From Deltaproteobacteria bacterium HGW-Deltaproteobacteria-15 (GTDB lineage Bacteria > Desulfobacterota > DSM-4660 > Desulfatiglandales > HGW-15): a DNA stretch of 64,000 nucleotides. Within the stretch, counting starts at the first letter, position 1. Each line of letters begins with the position of its first letter. The notes beneath the pieces are model-generated. The model ran no database searches. It was not told the origin of the DNA and worked only from the letters and a program-made list of their open reading frames with translations. Below are positions 1-7,420 of the stretch, piece by piece. The position numbers were made by a program, and so were the translations under genes. The stretch covers positions 1 to 64,000 of the forward strand of contig PHBH01000001.1 of the NCBI GenBank assembly GCA_002840535.1, written 5' to 3'.

Positions 1-79
1 TGTTTCTTGTTCATCGGACACCTCTTCTCTCAGATGGCTACTCTTAACATAGTGTCCGTTTCCATTAAACCACTTCATA

Positions 80-349
80 GTGGCCTCTTTGCCTCAAGAG
101 GAGATCAGGTTCAAGGGGACTCATGCCATTAAGATTACGAGTTTGATCTGGTTGCTCTGGAAAAAGGAATTTGAAAGCCGCGGAACCAAGCTTGGCCTTA
201 CCGGCCCAATGTCTCTCAAAGCATTTCGAGAGGAACTCATCTCCCGAAACCCTCGTTTGAAGGAAGCCCTGCTTGTGTTGGAAAACCACAAATTCGATAA
301 CGAGGGCAAAGTCCCTACAATCGAAGAACTGGCAGCCGACCTGCCTTAA
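80..349 (+). CDS. Hypothetical protein
   Basis: An 89-residue reading frame opening with GTG. I do not recognise a family. The sequence is mildly basic at first (RFKGTHAIKI) and acidic at the end (PTIEELAADLP), with a helix-rich middle. No clear Shine-Dalgarno sequence precedes the start, and the true gene could begin elsewhere or be the remnant of a longer one. It sits near the left edge of the window, within the mobile element, upstream of the HTH gene and on the same strand. Existence as a real gene is only moderately supported. Confidence 0.35.
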   Translation: MASLPQEEIRFKGTHAIKITSLIWLLWKKEFESRGTKLGLTGPMSLKAFREELISRNPRLKEALLVLENHKFDNEGKVPTIEELAADLP

Positions 350-464
350 TCCCGCTCTAGAAAAATCCCACATGCATGGCATCAATCACCCCACTGCGGA
401 CTCTTGATCCATTTCCTCGGAATCCAAACAAAAAGTAAAATGGCAACTCTGAATCTGCAATTCT

Positions 465-480
465 GCATATTGGGATATGC
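465..480. promoter_or_regulatory. Palindrome upstream of the HTH gene, possible operator
   Basis: GCATAT and ATATGC form perfect 6-bp arms around TGGG, followed by an AT-rich stretch to about 510. This is 108 bp before the excisionase-like gene, where a repressor site or promoter would be expected. No binding protein can be assigned. Confidence 0.35.
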
Positions 481-587
481 CATAATATATTGATATCATT
501 TATCTTTTTGGCTTGACGCCCCTTCTTTCGGGTTCTATATTCGACCGCGTTGTTGATGCTTGGTCACTTCTCAAGGGAGGTAATTCG

Positions 588-827
588 ATGCCAGATTTTC
601 TTCTTCCACAGGAGAAGGAGATCCTGAGAGTTCTGAAGGAGCAGGCGGCTGAATCTGAGCCCCTGCTGAAACCCGAGGAACTCGCTCAGGCTCTCAAAGT
701 GTCGCTTACGTGGATATACGCAAGATCCAGGGTCAGGGGAGAGGGGGCAATGCCGTGCATTCGTTGTGGGAAGTATCTTCGGTTCCGCTTATCGGATGTG
801 CTGGCATGGTTGAAAGAGCAGAACTAA
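588..827 (+). CDS. Small HTH DNA-binding protein, excisionase-like
   Basis: This 79-residue protein has the layout of a MerR/excisionase-type helix-turn-helix domain: LLKPEELAQALKVSLTWIYARS, a GAMPCIRCGKYLRFRLSDVLAWL wing, then a short end. Proteins of this type are recombination directionality factors or regulators in mobile elements. The ATG at 588 is chosen over an upstream in-frame start at 513 because GGGAGG ends 7 bases before it. It lies at the head of the rightward replication module and on the same element as the integrase at 13.65 kb. It may direct excision, but a plain transcriptional regulator is equally possible. Confidence 0.75.
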   Translation: MPDFLLPQEKEILRVLKEQAAESEPLLKPEELAQALKVSLTWIYARSRVRGEGAMPCIRCGKYLRFRLSDVLAWLKEQN

Positions 828-849
828 GAAAACTCAAAGGAGGCAAGGA

Positions 850-1146
850 ATGAGAGGGAGGAGAAGGAAGGCGGAGTATATGCAACCCAAGGGATTCTTG
901 GAGCTGGGAGAGGGGGTCAAGGAGACCAGAGAGGAGCTGTTCCACGTCTTGCGACTTACAAAGGGGTTACCAAAAAAGATCACAAATCATTTGAGTAAAG
1001 CCATCGATAGCTTTGATCTCTTCCGGTCCCATGCAGAAGAGTTAATGTTCAAACTCTACGCGGGGGATCAACGGTTGGGACCCGATGATCTGCACATCTT
1101 CCGCAGACCAGGATGGACTGCACGCGGGAAAAATGAAGAGAGCTGA
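850..1146 (+). CDS. Hypothetical protein, mobile-element gene
   Basis: A 98-residue protein with a very basic N-terminus (MRGRRRKAEY) and a helical, charged body. AAAGGAGG precedes the ATG at good spacing and the gene follows the HTH gene by 22 bases, so the two are probably co-transcribed. I see no recognisable motif. Its position between an excisionase-like gene and the primase suggests a replication or regulation accessory, which is inference only. Confidence 0.6.
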   Translation: MRGRRRKAEYMQPKGFLELGEGVKETREELFHVLRLTKGLPKKITNHLSKAIDSFDLFRSHAEELMFKLYAGDQRLGPDDLHIFRRPGWTARGKNEES

Positions 1147-1409
1147 TAGCGAGCACGAATTTCGCACGAACCGGCTCCCCGCACCCCAAGATACATGAAC
1201 TTCTTCTTACCCTTTTCATGAAACGGAGGCAAGACCCGGCTGAGTGATTTTTGCTTGGATCAGACAAAGCAAACGTGACGTGAATGAAAGCTCAGATCAT
1301 GGAGCGATTAGTCGGTATCAAAAAACGAACAGCCAGGTGGAGCTGAGTATATGCATAAAGTCATGGCTTATAGGCGTTTATTTAACGATTTCCGGAGGAG
1401 ATAAGATGC
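1147..1409. other. Gap upstream of the primase
   Basis: About 260 bases with no convincing gene. A GGAGGAG ribosome-binding site at 1394-1400 serves the primase ATG at 1410; an ATG at 1406 in another frame yields only a 10-residue product. Confidence 0.4.
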
Positions 1410-4196
1410 ATGCCACAAAGGGACACCAATATCTTTGACCTTGTGAAAGAAAGAGTGGACCTGGCCTGGTACATCGAACAGGACGTGGGCTCAAGAACTG
1501 AAAAGGCCGGGAGCGTCCTGCGGGTGAATCCCTGCCCTTTCTGCGGCCATAACGATTGTTTCTCGATTTTCGGTGATCGCAGCTTCAACTGTTTCAGCTG
1601 CCAGAAAAGCGGTACCGTCATTGATTACGAAATGTTTCGCCGCGGGTATGACAATCCATTAGAGGCTGCGCGGTCGGCAGCCGAGAAGGCAGGGATTGAC
1701 GTCGGTGAAGTGAAGAAGCTGGATGCACCAAGTTGTCGGTCGTTCACTCCGCACCAAGGTGGAAAGCGGGCAGGAGAGCTGAGGGAACTGATCACCGACT
1801 TCTACCATCGAGAACTCCTCTCGAACGAACCGGCGCTTCGGTACCAGATGGAGGAACGTGGGCACAGCCTGGAAATCTTGAAAGCGTTTCAGGCGGGATA
1901 TGCCGGTGCAGGTTCCTTGGTCTCCTTCGTTGAGCAACACGGCTTCCATGCCGAGGATCTGGTCCGGATCGGCCTTGTCAGGAGGAGAGGCGACGATTAC
2001 GAGCCTTGTTTTCAACCGGGAGATTTTATCTACCCACATCGGGTGAAGGAGGAAATAGTTTTTTTCACACGAAAGAATCCCAACAAAACCACTCCGAAGT
2101 ATCAGGTCAGAAAGGAGTATGCCGCAGCAGGCTGGTTCTGCTTCAACCAGGATGCGCTCGACTCAGGGGCGCCCATCATCGTCGTCGAGGGCGAGAATGA
2201 CTGTCTATCAGTGGCCGGGAAAGCGGGCAAGCGGGAGGTCATCGCCATCATTGGGGAGTTCAACACAGCGAACATCCTCGACCACTTGAAGTCGAAGTCC
2301 AGGGGAAGGTCCTTCTACTTATGTTTCGACCGTGACCCCGCGGGGGCGAAATATGCAAAACGTTATGGAGAGGCCATCCTTGCGGGGGGAGGCAAAGTCC
2401 ACACAATCCAGGTCCCGTCCCCGCACAAGGATATCGATGACTTCCTCCGAGACTCAAAGGACCCTCCGCATGAGTTCGCTGAGTTAATGAAAGGTGCCAA
2501 AGAGGTCACGAGGTCGTTCTCGGAAGAGTTCCCTCTCCTTTCCCAGTTTTCCAGTTTCGAGGTCGTGGGCGAGCTGCCGGACCAGCGGATCGCTCTCTTT
2601 TCACGAGAAAAGCAGATGATGTACACAACCACCCTGCGCGATCTCACCCTAGATTTCATGTACCTAATTGCTGGGAGTGAAGCGATTGCCAAGTTGGTCA
2701 GGTCGGACAAGGAAATCACAGACGGCAAGATCCTCTTTCGAAAACTCAAGGGGGAAATCATCGTCGCCGCCGGGAAGTGTCGACTCCCTGAAGCGGAGTC
2801 ACTGAAACAAGGTATTCACCCGTTAGACGACAAACGGCTCCTGATTGTCAGCGGCGAACTTGCCACCATTTGGGACGGCAGGGAATTTCACACTCATGCC
2901 GGGCCTGTAATCGATGGGAAGTTCATAGAGAGAGAACCCGGCGGGGAATGGGTAAATGTGGAGCAGCTCCGGGAAGCCGTCCTGAACATGGGCCATGACA
3001 AGGCCAACAGTATTGTCATGGACCTTCGCGCCAGAGTGAACCAGTGGGGGTTCGCGAGCATCTTGGACGTCGACCTTGTAGTGGGATCGATACTGGCCCA
3101 GCGCGTTCAAGCGGTATGGGACTGGAGGGCACACCCCTGGGTAAGCGGCTCTGCGGGGTCAGGGAAAACACAACTCCTCACCTTCATACGAACCGTGGGC
3201 GGAAGCCTCGCCAAGACATGGGAGGGGCCGACCCTGTCGGCATCGGGTTTCCGCCAAGATCTCAAAGGGTCTTACCCCCTGCTTTGCATCGATGAGTTCG
3301 AGAAGACCGTCAACGACGAGAGGCAAAAGCTCATCGATTTTCTCAGAAGCGCAGGCAGGGGCGGCCAGTCTGTGAAGGGAACCCCATCAGGCAAGCCTAT
3401 ATATTTCCACATAAAACACCTCGTGTTTATCGCTTCCATCGAAAGGAGCCTCGCCAGGGCTGCAGACAAAGATCGGTATATCCCCATCGAGATGAAAAAA
3501 GACCCGGGCAGGAAGAAGCCGGTGATTCCTGATCTGGAGGAGGCGAGAAGGCTCAACCTCGAATATACCGCGTACGCACTGTGGGCATCCTTCAAGGCCA
3601 TGAAGCTCTGTGAAGGGCTCCACAACGGGCCGGATCATCCGCCATTGGCCGTCGAGGGGCTCCCCCCCATAACTGCCTATCCGCTGAGGCTCGTCGAGGC
3701 TTACAGCGCACCGATTTCAATGGCCGTCCTGACGAATGACGATCCGGCAGAGAGCCTGGAGACCTTTCTGCGGATGGTCCTGAATGAGCGGAAGGACTAC
3801 GCCGATGGTGAACTTCCGGATGACGAGCCTGCCCTGCTGGACGCCATTCTCGACTCGGTCCTTACGGTCCCTGTTGATGAGGATGGCCGCAGCCTCTTAT
3901 CCAGGCGCTCTATTCGGCAACTCCTTGGGAAAAATATGGCCCACAAGGAAACCCTGGGCGCACACGGGATTAAGCTGTGTGACGAAGGACTCTTCCTCTA
4001 TCCCCAGACCGTTGAACGGATGCTCCTGAAGGATTCGGAGTGGAAGGGACTGAACACCCGGAGCATCCTCAAGAGAATCCCAGGGGCGGAGCCAGCCCAA
4101 AGAAGAATCTCGGGTAGCCCGCAGCGAGGCATACTCTTGCGAGGCTGGAAAACAGATACCGATCAGGGCGAATCCGAGAAATTCAAAGATGCGTGA
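1410..4196 (+). CDS. Primase/ATPase replication protein (zinc finger, TOPRIM, P-loop ATPase)
   Basis: A 928-residue multidomain replication protein. Residues about 40-66 carry a CHC2-type zinc-binding primase finger with cysteines at 42, 45, 61 and 64. A TOPRIM domain follows: the glutamate of VVEGENDC lies near residue 262 and the DRDPAG metal-binding motif near 305. The C-terminal half has a Walker A motif GSAGSGKT near 576 and a Walker B LLCIDEFEK near 628, so primase and a helicase-type ATPase are fused in one chain, as in many phage, satellite and plasmid replication proteins. It should prime and unwind the element's own DNA. GGAGGAG precedes the ATG. The exact helicase family cannot be fixed by eye. 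Confidence 0.85.
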   Translation: MPQRDTNIFDLVKERVDLAWYIEQDVGSRTEKAGSVLRVNPCPFCGHNDCFSIFGDRSFNCFSCQKSGTVIDYEMFRRGYDNPLEAARSAAEKAGIDVGEVKKLDAPSCRSFTPHQGGKRAGELRELITDFYHRELLSNEPALRYQMEERGHSLEILKAFQAGYAGAGSLVSFVEQHGFHAEDLVRIGLVRRRGDDYEPCFQPGDFIYPHRVKEEIVFFTRKNPNKTTPKYQVRKEYAAAGWFCFNQDALDSGAPIIVVEGENDCLSVAGKAGKREVIAIIGEFNTANILDHLKSKSRGRSFYLCFDRDPAGAKYAKRYGEAILAGGGKVHTIQVPSPHKDIDDFLRDSKDPPHEFAELMKGAKEVTRSFSEEFPLLSQFSSFEVVGELPDQRIALFSREKQMMYTTTLRDLTLDFMYLIAGSEAIAKLVRSDKEITDGKILFRKLKGEIIVAAGKCRLPEAESLKQGIHPLDDKRLLIVSGELATIWDGREFHTHAGPVIDGKFIEREPGGEWVNVEQLREAVLNMGHDKANSIVMDLRARVNQWGFASILDVDLVVGSILAQRVQAVWDWRAHPWVSGSAGSGKTQLLTFIRTVGGSLAKTWEGPTLSASGFRQDLKGSYPLLCIDEFEKTVNDERQKLIDFLRSAGRGGQSVKGTPSGKPIYFHIKHLVFIASIERSLARAADKDRYIPIEMKKDPGRKKPVIPDLEEARRLNLEYTAYALWASFKAMKLCEGLHNGPDHPPLAVEGLPPITAYPLRLVEAYSAPISMAVLTNDDPAESLETFLRMVLNERKDYADGELPDDEPALLDAILDSVLTVPVDEDGRSLLSRRSIRQLLGKNMAHKETLGAHGIKLCDEGLFLYPQTVERMLLKDSEWKGLNTRSILKRIPGAEPAQRRISGSPQRGILLRGWKTDTDQGESEKFKDA

Positions 4197-4444
4197 CGCC
4201 GTGACGAGGCGTGACGGAAACCGCGACGGAAAAGGTACTGGCAACTCTCATGAATTTTCCTTCTGTCACATCATCACATCCTTTTGAAAGGATAAAGATA
4301 AAGAGACCTTCAGCGAAAAGGACGTTGTTTAGACATGCACCCTCTCATCCACAAGGAGGCGGTGACGCCGTGACGATCAGCCCAATCGCATGTCTTCTCG
4401 CCCGGATGGCTGTCACAATGCCCCCTATCGGCAAGGGCGTGACA
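4192..4444. repeat. GTGACG repeat cluster, possible iterons/origin
   Basis: The 15-mer GTGACGCCGTGACGA occurs at 4193-4207 and again at 4362-4376. Further GTGACG copies start at 4211 and a GTGACA at 4439. The cluster spans the primase stop codon and the gap before the next gene. Iteron-like repeats beside a replication gene suggest an origin, but this is inference. The weak 87-residue reading frame here has no codon or motif support. Confidence 0.5.
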
Positions 4445-4485
4445 AAGGATGACCTGCCCACGAACACTAACTGAAAAGAGCGGTC

Positions 4486-5877
4486 ATGAAAAAGATACAA
4501 ATAACGCTGAGAAGCACCATCAGGATTCCTGCAGGGGCTCTGCCATCAGATGGGGTCCGGTTCTTCATGGAGAAGCTCACCTTCGAGAACCCCCTTTTCC
4601 ACCGGAACGTTCATAACGGAAGGCCGAACCCTCCCGGTTTGAAGCCGACCCTTTTGGCAGCCTGGATAGAAAGGGGGTCCGGGGATCTGCTGATCGAAAG
4701 GGGTTACCTTTCCGAACTGGTCAGGCTTCTCCATGCGAACCGATATGAACCTCAGATCACGGACGAGACACGAAAGTTTGAGGGGGTGGCACTCGGACCT
4801 GCGGTTGGGCTGGAGCGCAAGCGGTTATCGGGATCCGAGCAGACTGAAGTCCTAGAGGAACTCTCGAACCAGAGATTCGGGATCCTGGTAGGACCTCCTC
4901 GCTCGGGGAAGAAACTGATCGCCTGCCGATTGGCGGCGAGAAGGGGTATCCCGACGCTCGTTATCGTGACCACGAGGTCTGAGCTATACGCCTGGCGGGA
5001 GACGGCAACCACTCATCTTGGTCTTCCCAGGGAGCAGGTTGGTTTGATCGGGGACAGCCACAAAGATGTCGGGAGACCCTTTACCGTGGCGGTGAACTTG
5101 AGCCTTTGGAAAATCCTGGACCAGGTCGAACCGTTGACGGGATTTCTCATTATTGACCGGTGCGAGGTCGCCAGCCTCAGCCTGCTCTTCAGGCTTTCAC
5201 GATTCAACTGCTCCGCCCTCCTGGGCATTGCCACAAGGTCAGAGCGGCAGGACGGGCTCACCAAGCTAATGGAAGCGTGCATTGGACAGAAGATCGCCGA
5301 ACTCCCCGCCCCTGGAGATCGAAGCGAGGTGGAGCCGATCCTGAAAATCGAGTCCACCGGCTTCGACCTCGATTTTCCGGATGACTGGCACGGCCTGATC
5401 ACTGCCCTCGGGCATGATGAAAAGAGGAACAGGATTCTCGCCGGGGATATCCTCGAATCAACAGCGGGAAGAGACCGCAAGGCAGTCATCATCTCAGAAA
5501 GGATCGGTCACCTCCAGGAGTTGGCGCGGATCATCGGGGCGGCTCAAGGGGAGTGCCAAATCCTGACAGCGGAGACGTCCCCGTTGGTGCGGGCAAGGGC
5601 TGCAAAGAGGTTCTCCAAGGGGAGACTCAAAATACTCATGTCGACTTTCAAGTCATCGCCCTCAATTCCGGCTAAAGGAGCAACTGATCTTTTCATATGT
5701 TCGCCCGTGACCCACCAGGACTATCTCGCTCAGATAGTAGGGTCCGTTCTGGTGGGCGGAGATCGGAACAGAAGAGGAAGGCCGATTATCCACGATTACC
5801 GTGACAACCTCGAGGTCTTGAGGAGATCCCTGGATACTCGGGTGAAGTGCTATCGCAGTATGGGGGCGGTCCCCTGA
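4486..5877 (+). CDS. SF2-helicase-like protein with degenerate motifs
   Basis: A 463-residue protein with the overall plan of a two-lobe SF2 helicase. Lobe 1 has a Walker A GPPRSGKK near residue 137, followed by LVIVTTRSEL (motif Ia-like) and LIIDRCE where a DExx box belongs. Lobe 2 has KAVIISERIGHLQELARII and a motif VI region QDYLAQIVGSVLVGG that lacks the usual arginines. ATP binding may persist, but the changed motifs II and VI argue against normal helicase activity. The gene follows the primase and the GTGACG repeats on the same strand, so a role in element replication or regulation is likely. It could also be a decaying helicase. Confidence 0.65.
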   Translation: MKKIQITLRSTIRIPAGALPSDGVRFFMEKLTFENPLFHRNVHNGRPNPPGLKPTLLAAWIERGSGDLLIERGYLSELVRLLHANRYEPQITDETRKFEGVALGPAVGLERKRLSGSEQTEVLEELSNQRFGILVGPPRSGKKLIACRLAARRGIPTLVIVTTRSELYAWRETATTHLGLPREQVGLIGDSHKDVGRPFTVAVNLSLWKILDQVEPLTGFLIIDRCEVASLSLLFRLSRFNCSALLGIATRSERQDGLTKLMEACIGQKIAELPAPGDRSEVEPILKIESTGFDLDFPDDWHGLITALGHDEKRNRILAGDILESTAGRDRKAVIISERIGHLQELARIIGAAQGECQILTAETSPLVRARAAKRFSKGRLKILMSTFKSSPSIPAKGATDLFICSPVTHQDYLAQIVGSVLVGGDRNRRGRPIIHDYRDNLEVLRRSLDTRVKCYRSMGAVP

Positions 5878-5899
5878 ATTCTTAAAAAGGAGATTCATC

Positions 5900-6118
5900 A
5901 TGACAGTCGTTCAGAGAATCAGAACACGCAGGGGTACTAAGGAGGTCGACCTGACCCCTGTCACTGCAATTCAGGCTCATTGCAGGGAGTGCTTTGCATG
6001 GGAACTGGAGGAGGTCAAAAAATGCACTGATCCCATGTGTCCGCTTTACGCGTTCAGGCTCGGCAAGAATCCATGTCGGCGGGGCATCGGCGGACGCCCC
6101 AAGAGGAAACTTAAGTGA
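5900..6118 (+). CDS. Small Cys4 zinc-binding protein of mobile elements
   Basis: A 72-residue basic protein. The motif HCRECFAWELEEVKKCTDP continues to MCPLYAFRLGKNP, giving four cysteines spaced like a zinc knuckle. I recall this Cys4 'CPLY.FR.GKNP' pattern from prophage and satellite proteins close to replication genes, but the function is unknown to me. AAAGGAG precedes the ATG and the gene follows the helicase-like gene by 22 bases. The tail (RRGIGGRPKRKLK) is strongly basic, compatible with nucleic-acid binding. Confidence 0.7.
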   Translation: MTVVQRIRTRRGTKEVDLTPVTAIQAHCRECFAWELEEVKKCTDPMCPLYAFRLGKNPCRRGIGGRPKRKLK

Positions 6119-6169
6119 GGCTTTTCAGCCCCAGGATCCACGATCCCGCGACATGGAGTGGTACGGGTA

Positions 6170-6350
6170 AGGGGGACCATGAGCGTGGGGGCAAAGCTCT
6201 TTGAAAATAGAATCCGTGGCGAGCTAACGGCCCGCCCGAAGAGGCCGTAAATCACCAAAGGAAACGAATTCCCGCACACCGGGGAGGGATGAAACATGGT
6301 GTCCTGTCAAGGCAGGTAGGGAGCCCGTCCGAAAGTGGGCAGTTTTCCCA
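6170..6350 (+). ncRNA. Candidate structured RNA or DNA hairpin element beside the CRISPR trailer
   Basis: Between the Cys4 gene and the array there is no open gene but a series of hairpins: ACGGCC (6227-6232) with GGCCGT (6243-6248); CCTG (6303-6306) with CAGG (6313-6316); GCCC (6323-6326) with GGGC (6337-6340) around CCGAAA, enclosed by GGGA (6319-6322) and TCCC (6346-6349). Purine-rich loops such as GGAAAC and CGAAAG suggest a folded RNA on the plus strand. I cannot match it to a known family. It may instead be a single-strand origin or attachment element. Confidence 0.4.
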
Positions 6351-6352
6351 AC

Positions 6353-7240
6353 CAGTCTACGTAACCTCCTTTTCCAGGAGGAATGAGACCCCTGCCAAAG
6401 CACATCAAGCTCATCGGCTACATGCTTCAACGTAACCTCCTTTTCCAGGAGGAATGAGACCAGGCGCTATTGCCAGCACTTGGCACACCCACACCTTCAA
6501 CGTAACCTCCTTTTCCAGGAGGAATGAGACGCTCGCCTCTCGATATCGTGATGCACTACAAGGCGCTTCAACGTGACCTCCTTTTCCAGGAGGAATGAGA
6601 CCCCATGCTTCCCGGCACGCGGCTTTGTCGCAATGGCTTCAACGTGACCTCCTTTTCCAGGAGGAATGAGACGGATCGCGCTGCTGGTGCTGCCCCAGGA
6701 GGTGCTGCTTCAACGTGACCTCCTTTTCCAGGAGGAATGAGACCGGGGGGACGTGTGACAACATCGAGTTTGCCAAGCTTCAACGTGACCTCCTTTTCCA
6801 GGAGGAATGAGACAAAGCTCCTGAAGGATGCCACTTCCACAACCCTGCTTCAACGTGACCTCCTTTTCCAGGAGGAATGAGACTTTGGGGATAGGACTGT
6901 TCGGCATGAAAAAACTACTGCTTCAACGTGACCTCCTTTTCCAGGAGGAATGAGACTTCAAGCCTCTTATAGATGTGGAAGGCGTAGGGGGCTTCAACGT
7001 GACCTCCTTTTCCAGGAGGAATGAGACCTGACTCTTTTTGGGATATTCGCGGCCCTGATTACGCTTCAACGTGACCTCCTTTTCCAGGAGGAATGAGACA
7101 GTTCCCTCAGAGCACAAAGAAGGGGCTCGTCGGCTTCAACGTGACCTCCTTTTCCAGGAGGAATGAGACCGTACTTCCGGTATGCTGCTTCTGCCTTCTT
7201 GTGGCTTCAACGTGACCTCCTTTTCCAGGAGGAATGAGAC
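6353..7240 (-). CRISPR. CRISPR array, 13 repeats and 12 spacers, type I-G
   Basis: Repeats are 37 bases; on the plus strand they begin GCTTCAACGTGACC and end GGAATGAGAC, with a CCTCCT/AGGAGG stem inside. They start at 6353 (degenerate), 6424, 6494, 6565, 6636, 6707, 6777, 6847, 6920, 6991, 7063, 7133 and 7204. Spacers are 33-36 bases. The first copy has lost its first bases and the first three carry CGTAACC instead of CGTGACC, marking the old, trailer end on the left. The reverse complement ends GTTGAAGC, the usual crRNA handle form, so transcription runs right to left, away from the cas genes. Confidence 0.97.
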
Positions 7241-7420
7241 TCTTTCTTATTAAATCACCTACACAGAAAGACTTTTTCTTCTATTTCCGCGAACCCGCCT
7301 CGCAGGGCTCCTTTCGGGAGATTTCAAGAGGAGAACATTGCCCTAAACCTTTTATCAGCATCGGAAACACAGTTATGCGAACCCTCCTGGGATTTGGCGT
7401 TCTCTTGAGGTTCGCGGACA
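7241..7420 (-). promoter_or_regulatory. CRISPR leader region
   Basis: The 180 bases between csb2 and the newest repeat hold no gene. They contain inverted repeats: CCGCGAACC (7287-7295) and GGTTCGCGG (7409-7417), with a nearer GCGAACC (7377-7383) that can also pair with the same right arm. These may fold at the csb2/array junction as a leader structure or partial terminator. Adjacent to the repeat the sequence is AT-rich, as leaders usually are. Confidence 0.5.

Noticed and set aside
1..1400. Second attachment site at the left edge
   Set aside because: I scanned for the tRNA-Val 3' sequence and found no matching direct repeat, so the left end is assumed to be outside the window.
4211..4474. 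87-residue reading frame after the primase
   Set aside because: It lies in the GTGACG repeat cluster, starts with GTG inside a repeat, and shows no protein-like composition or ribosome-binding site.
6568..7117. Minus-strand reading frames running across the CRISPR array
   Set aside because: They consist of repeated SFLLEKEVTLK-type segments dictated by the repeats and spacers, not protein-coding genes.
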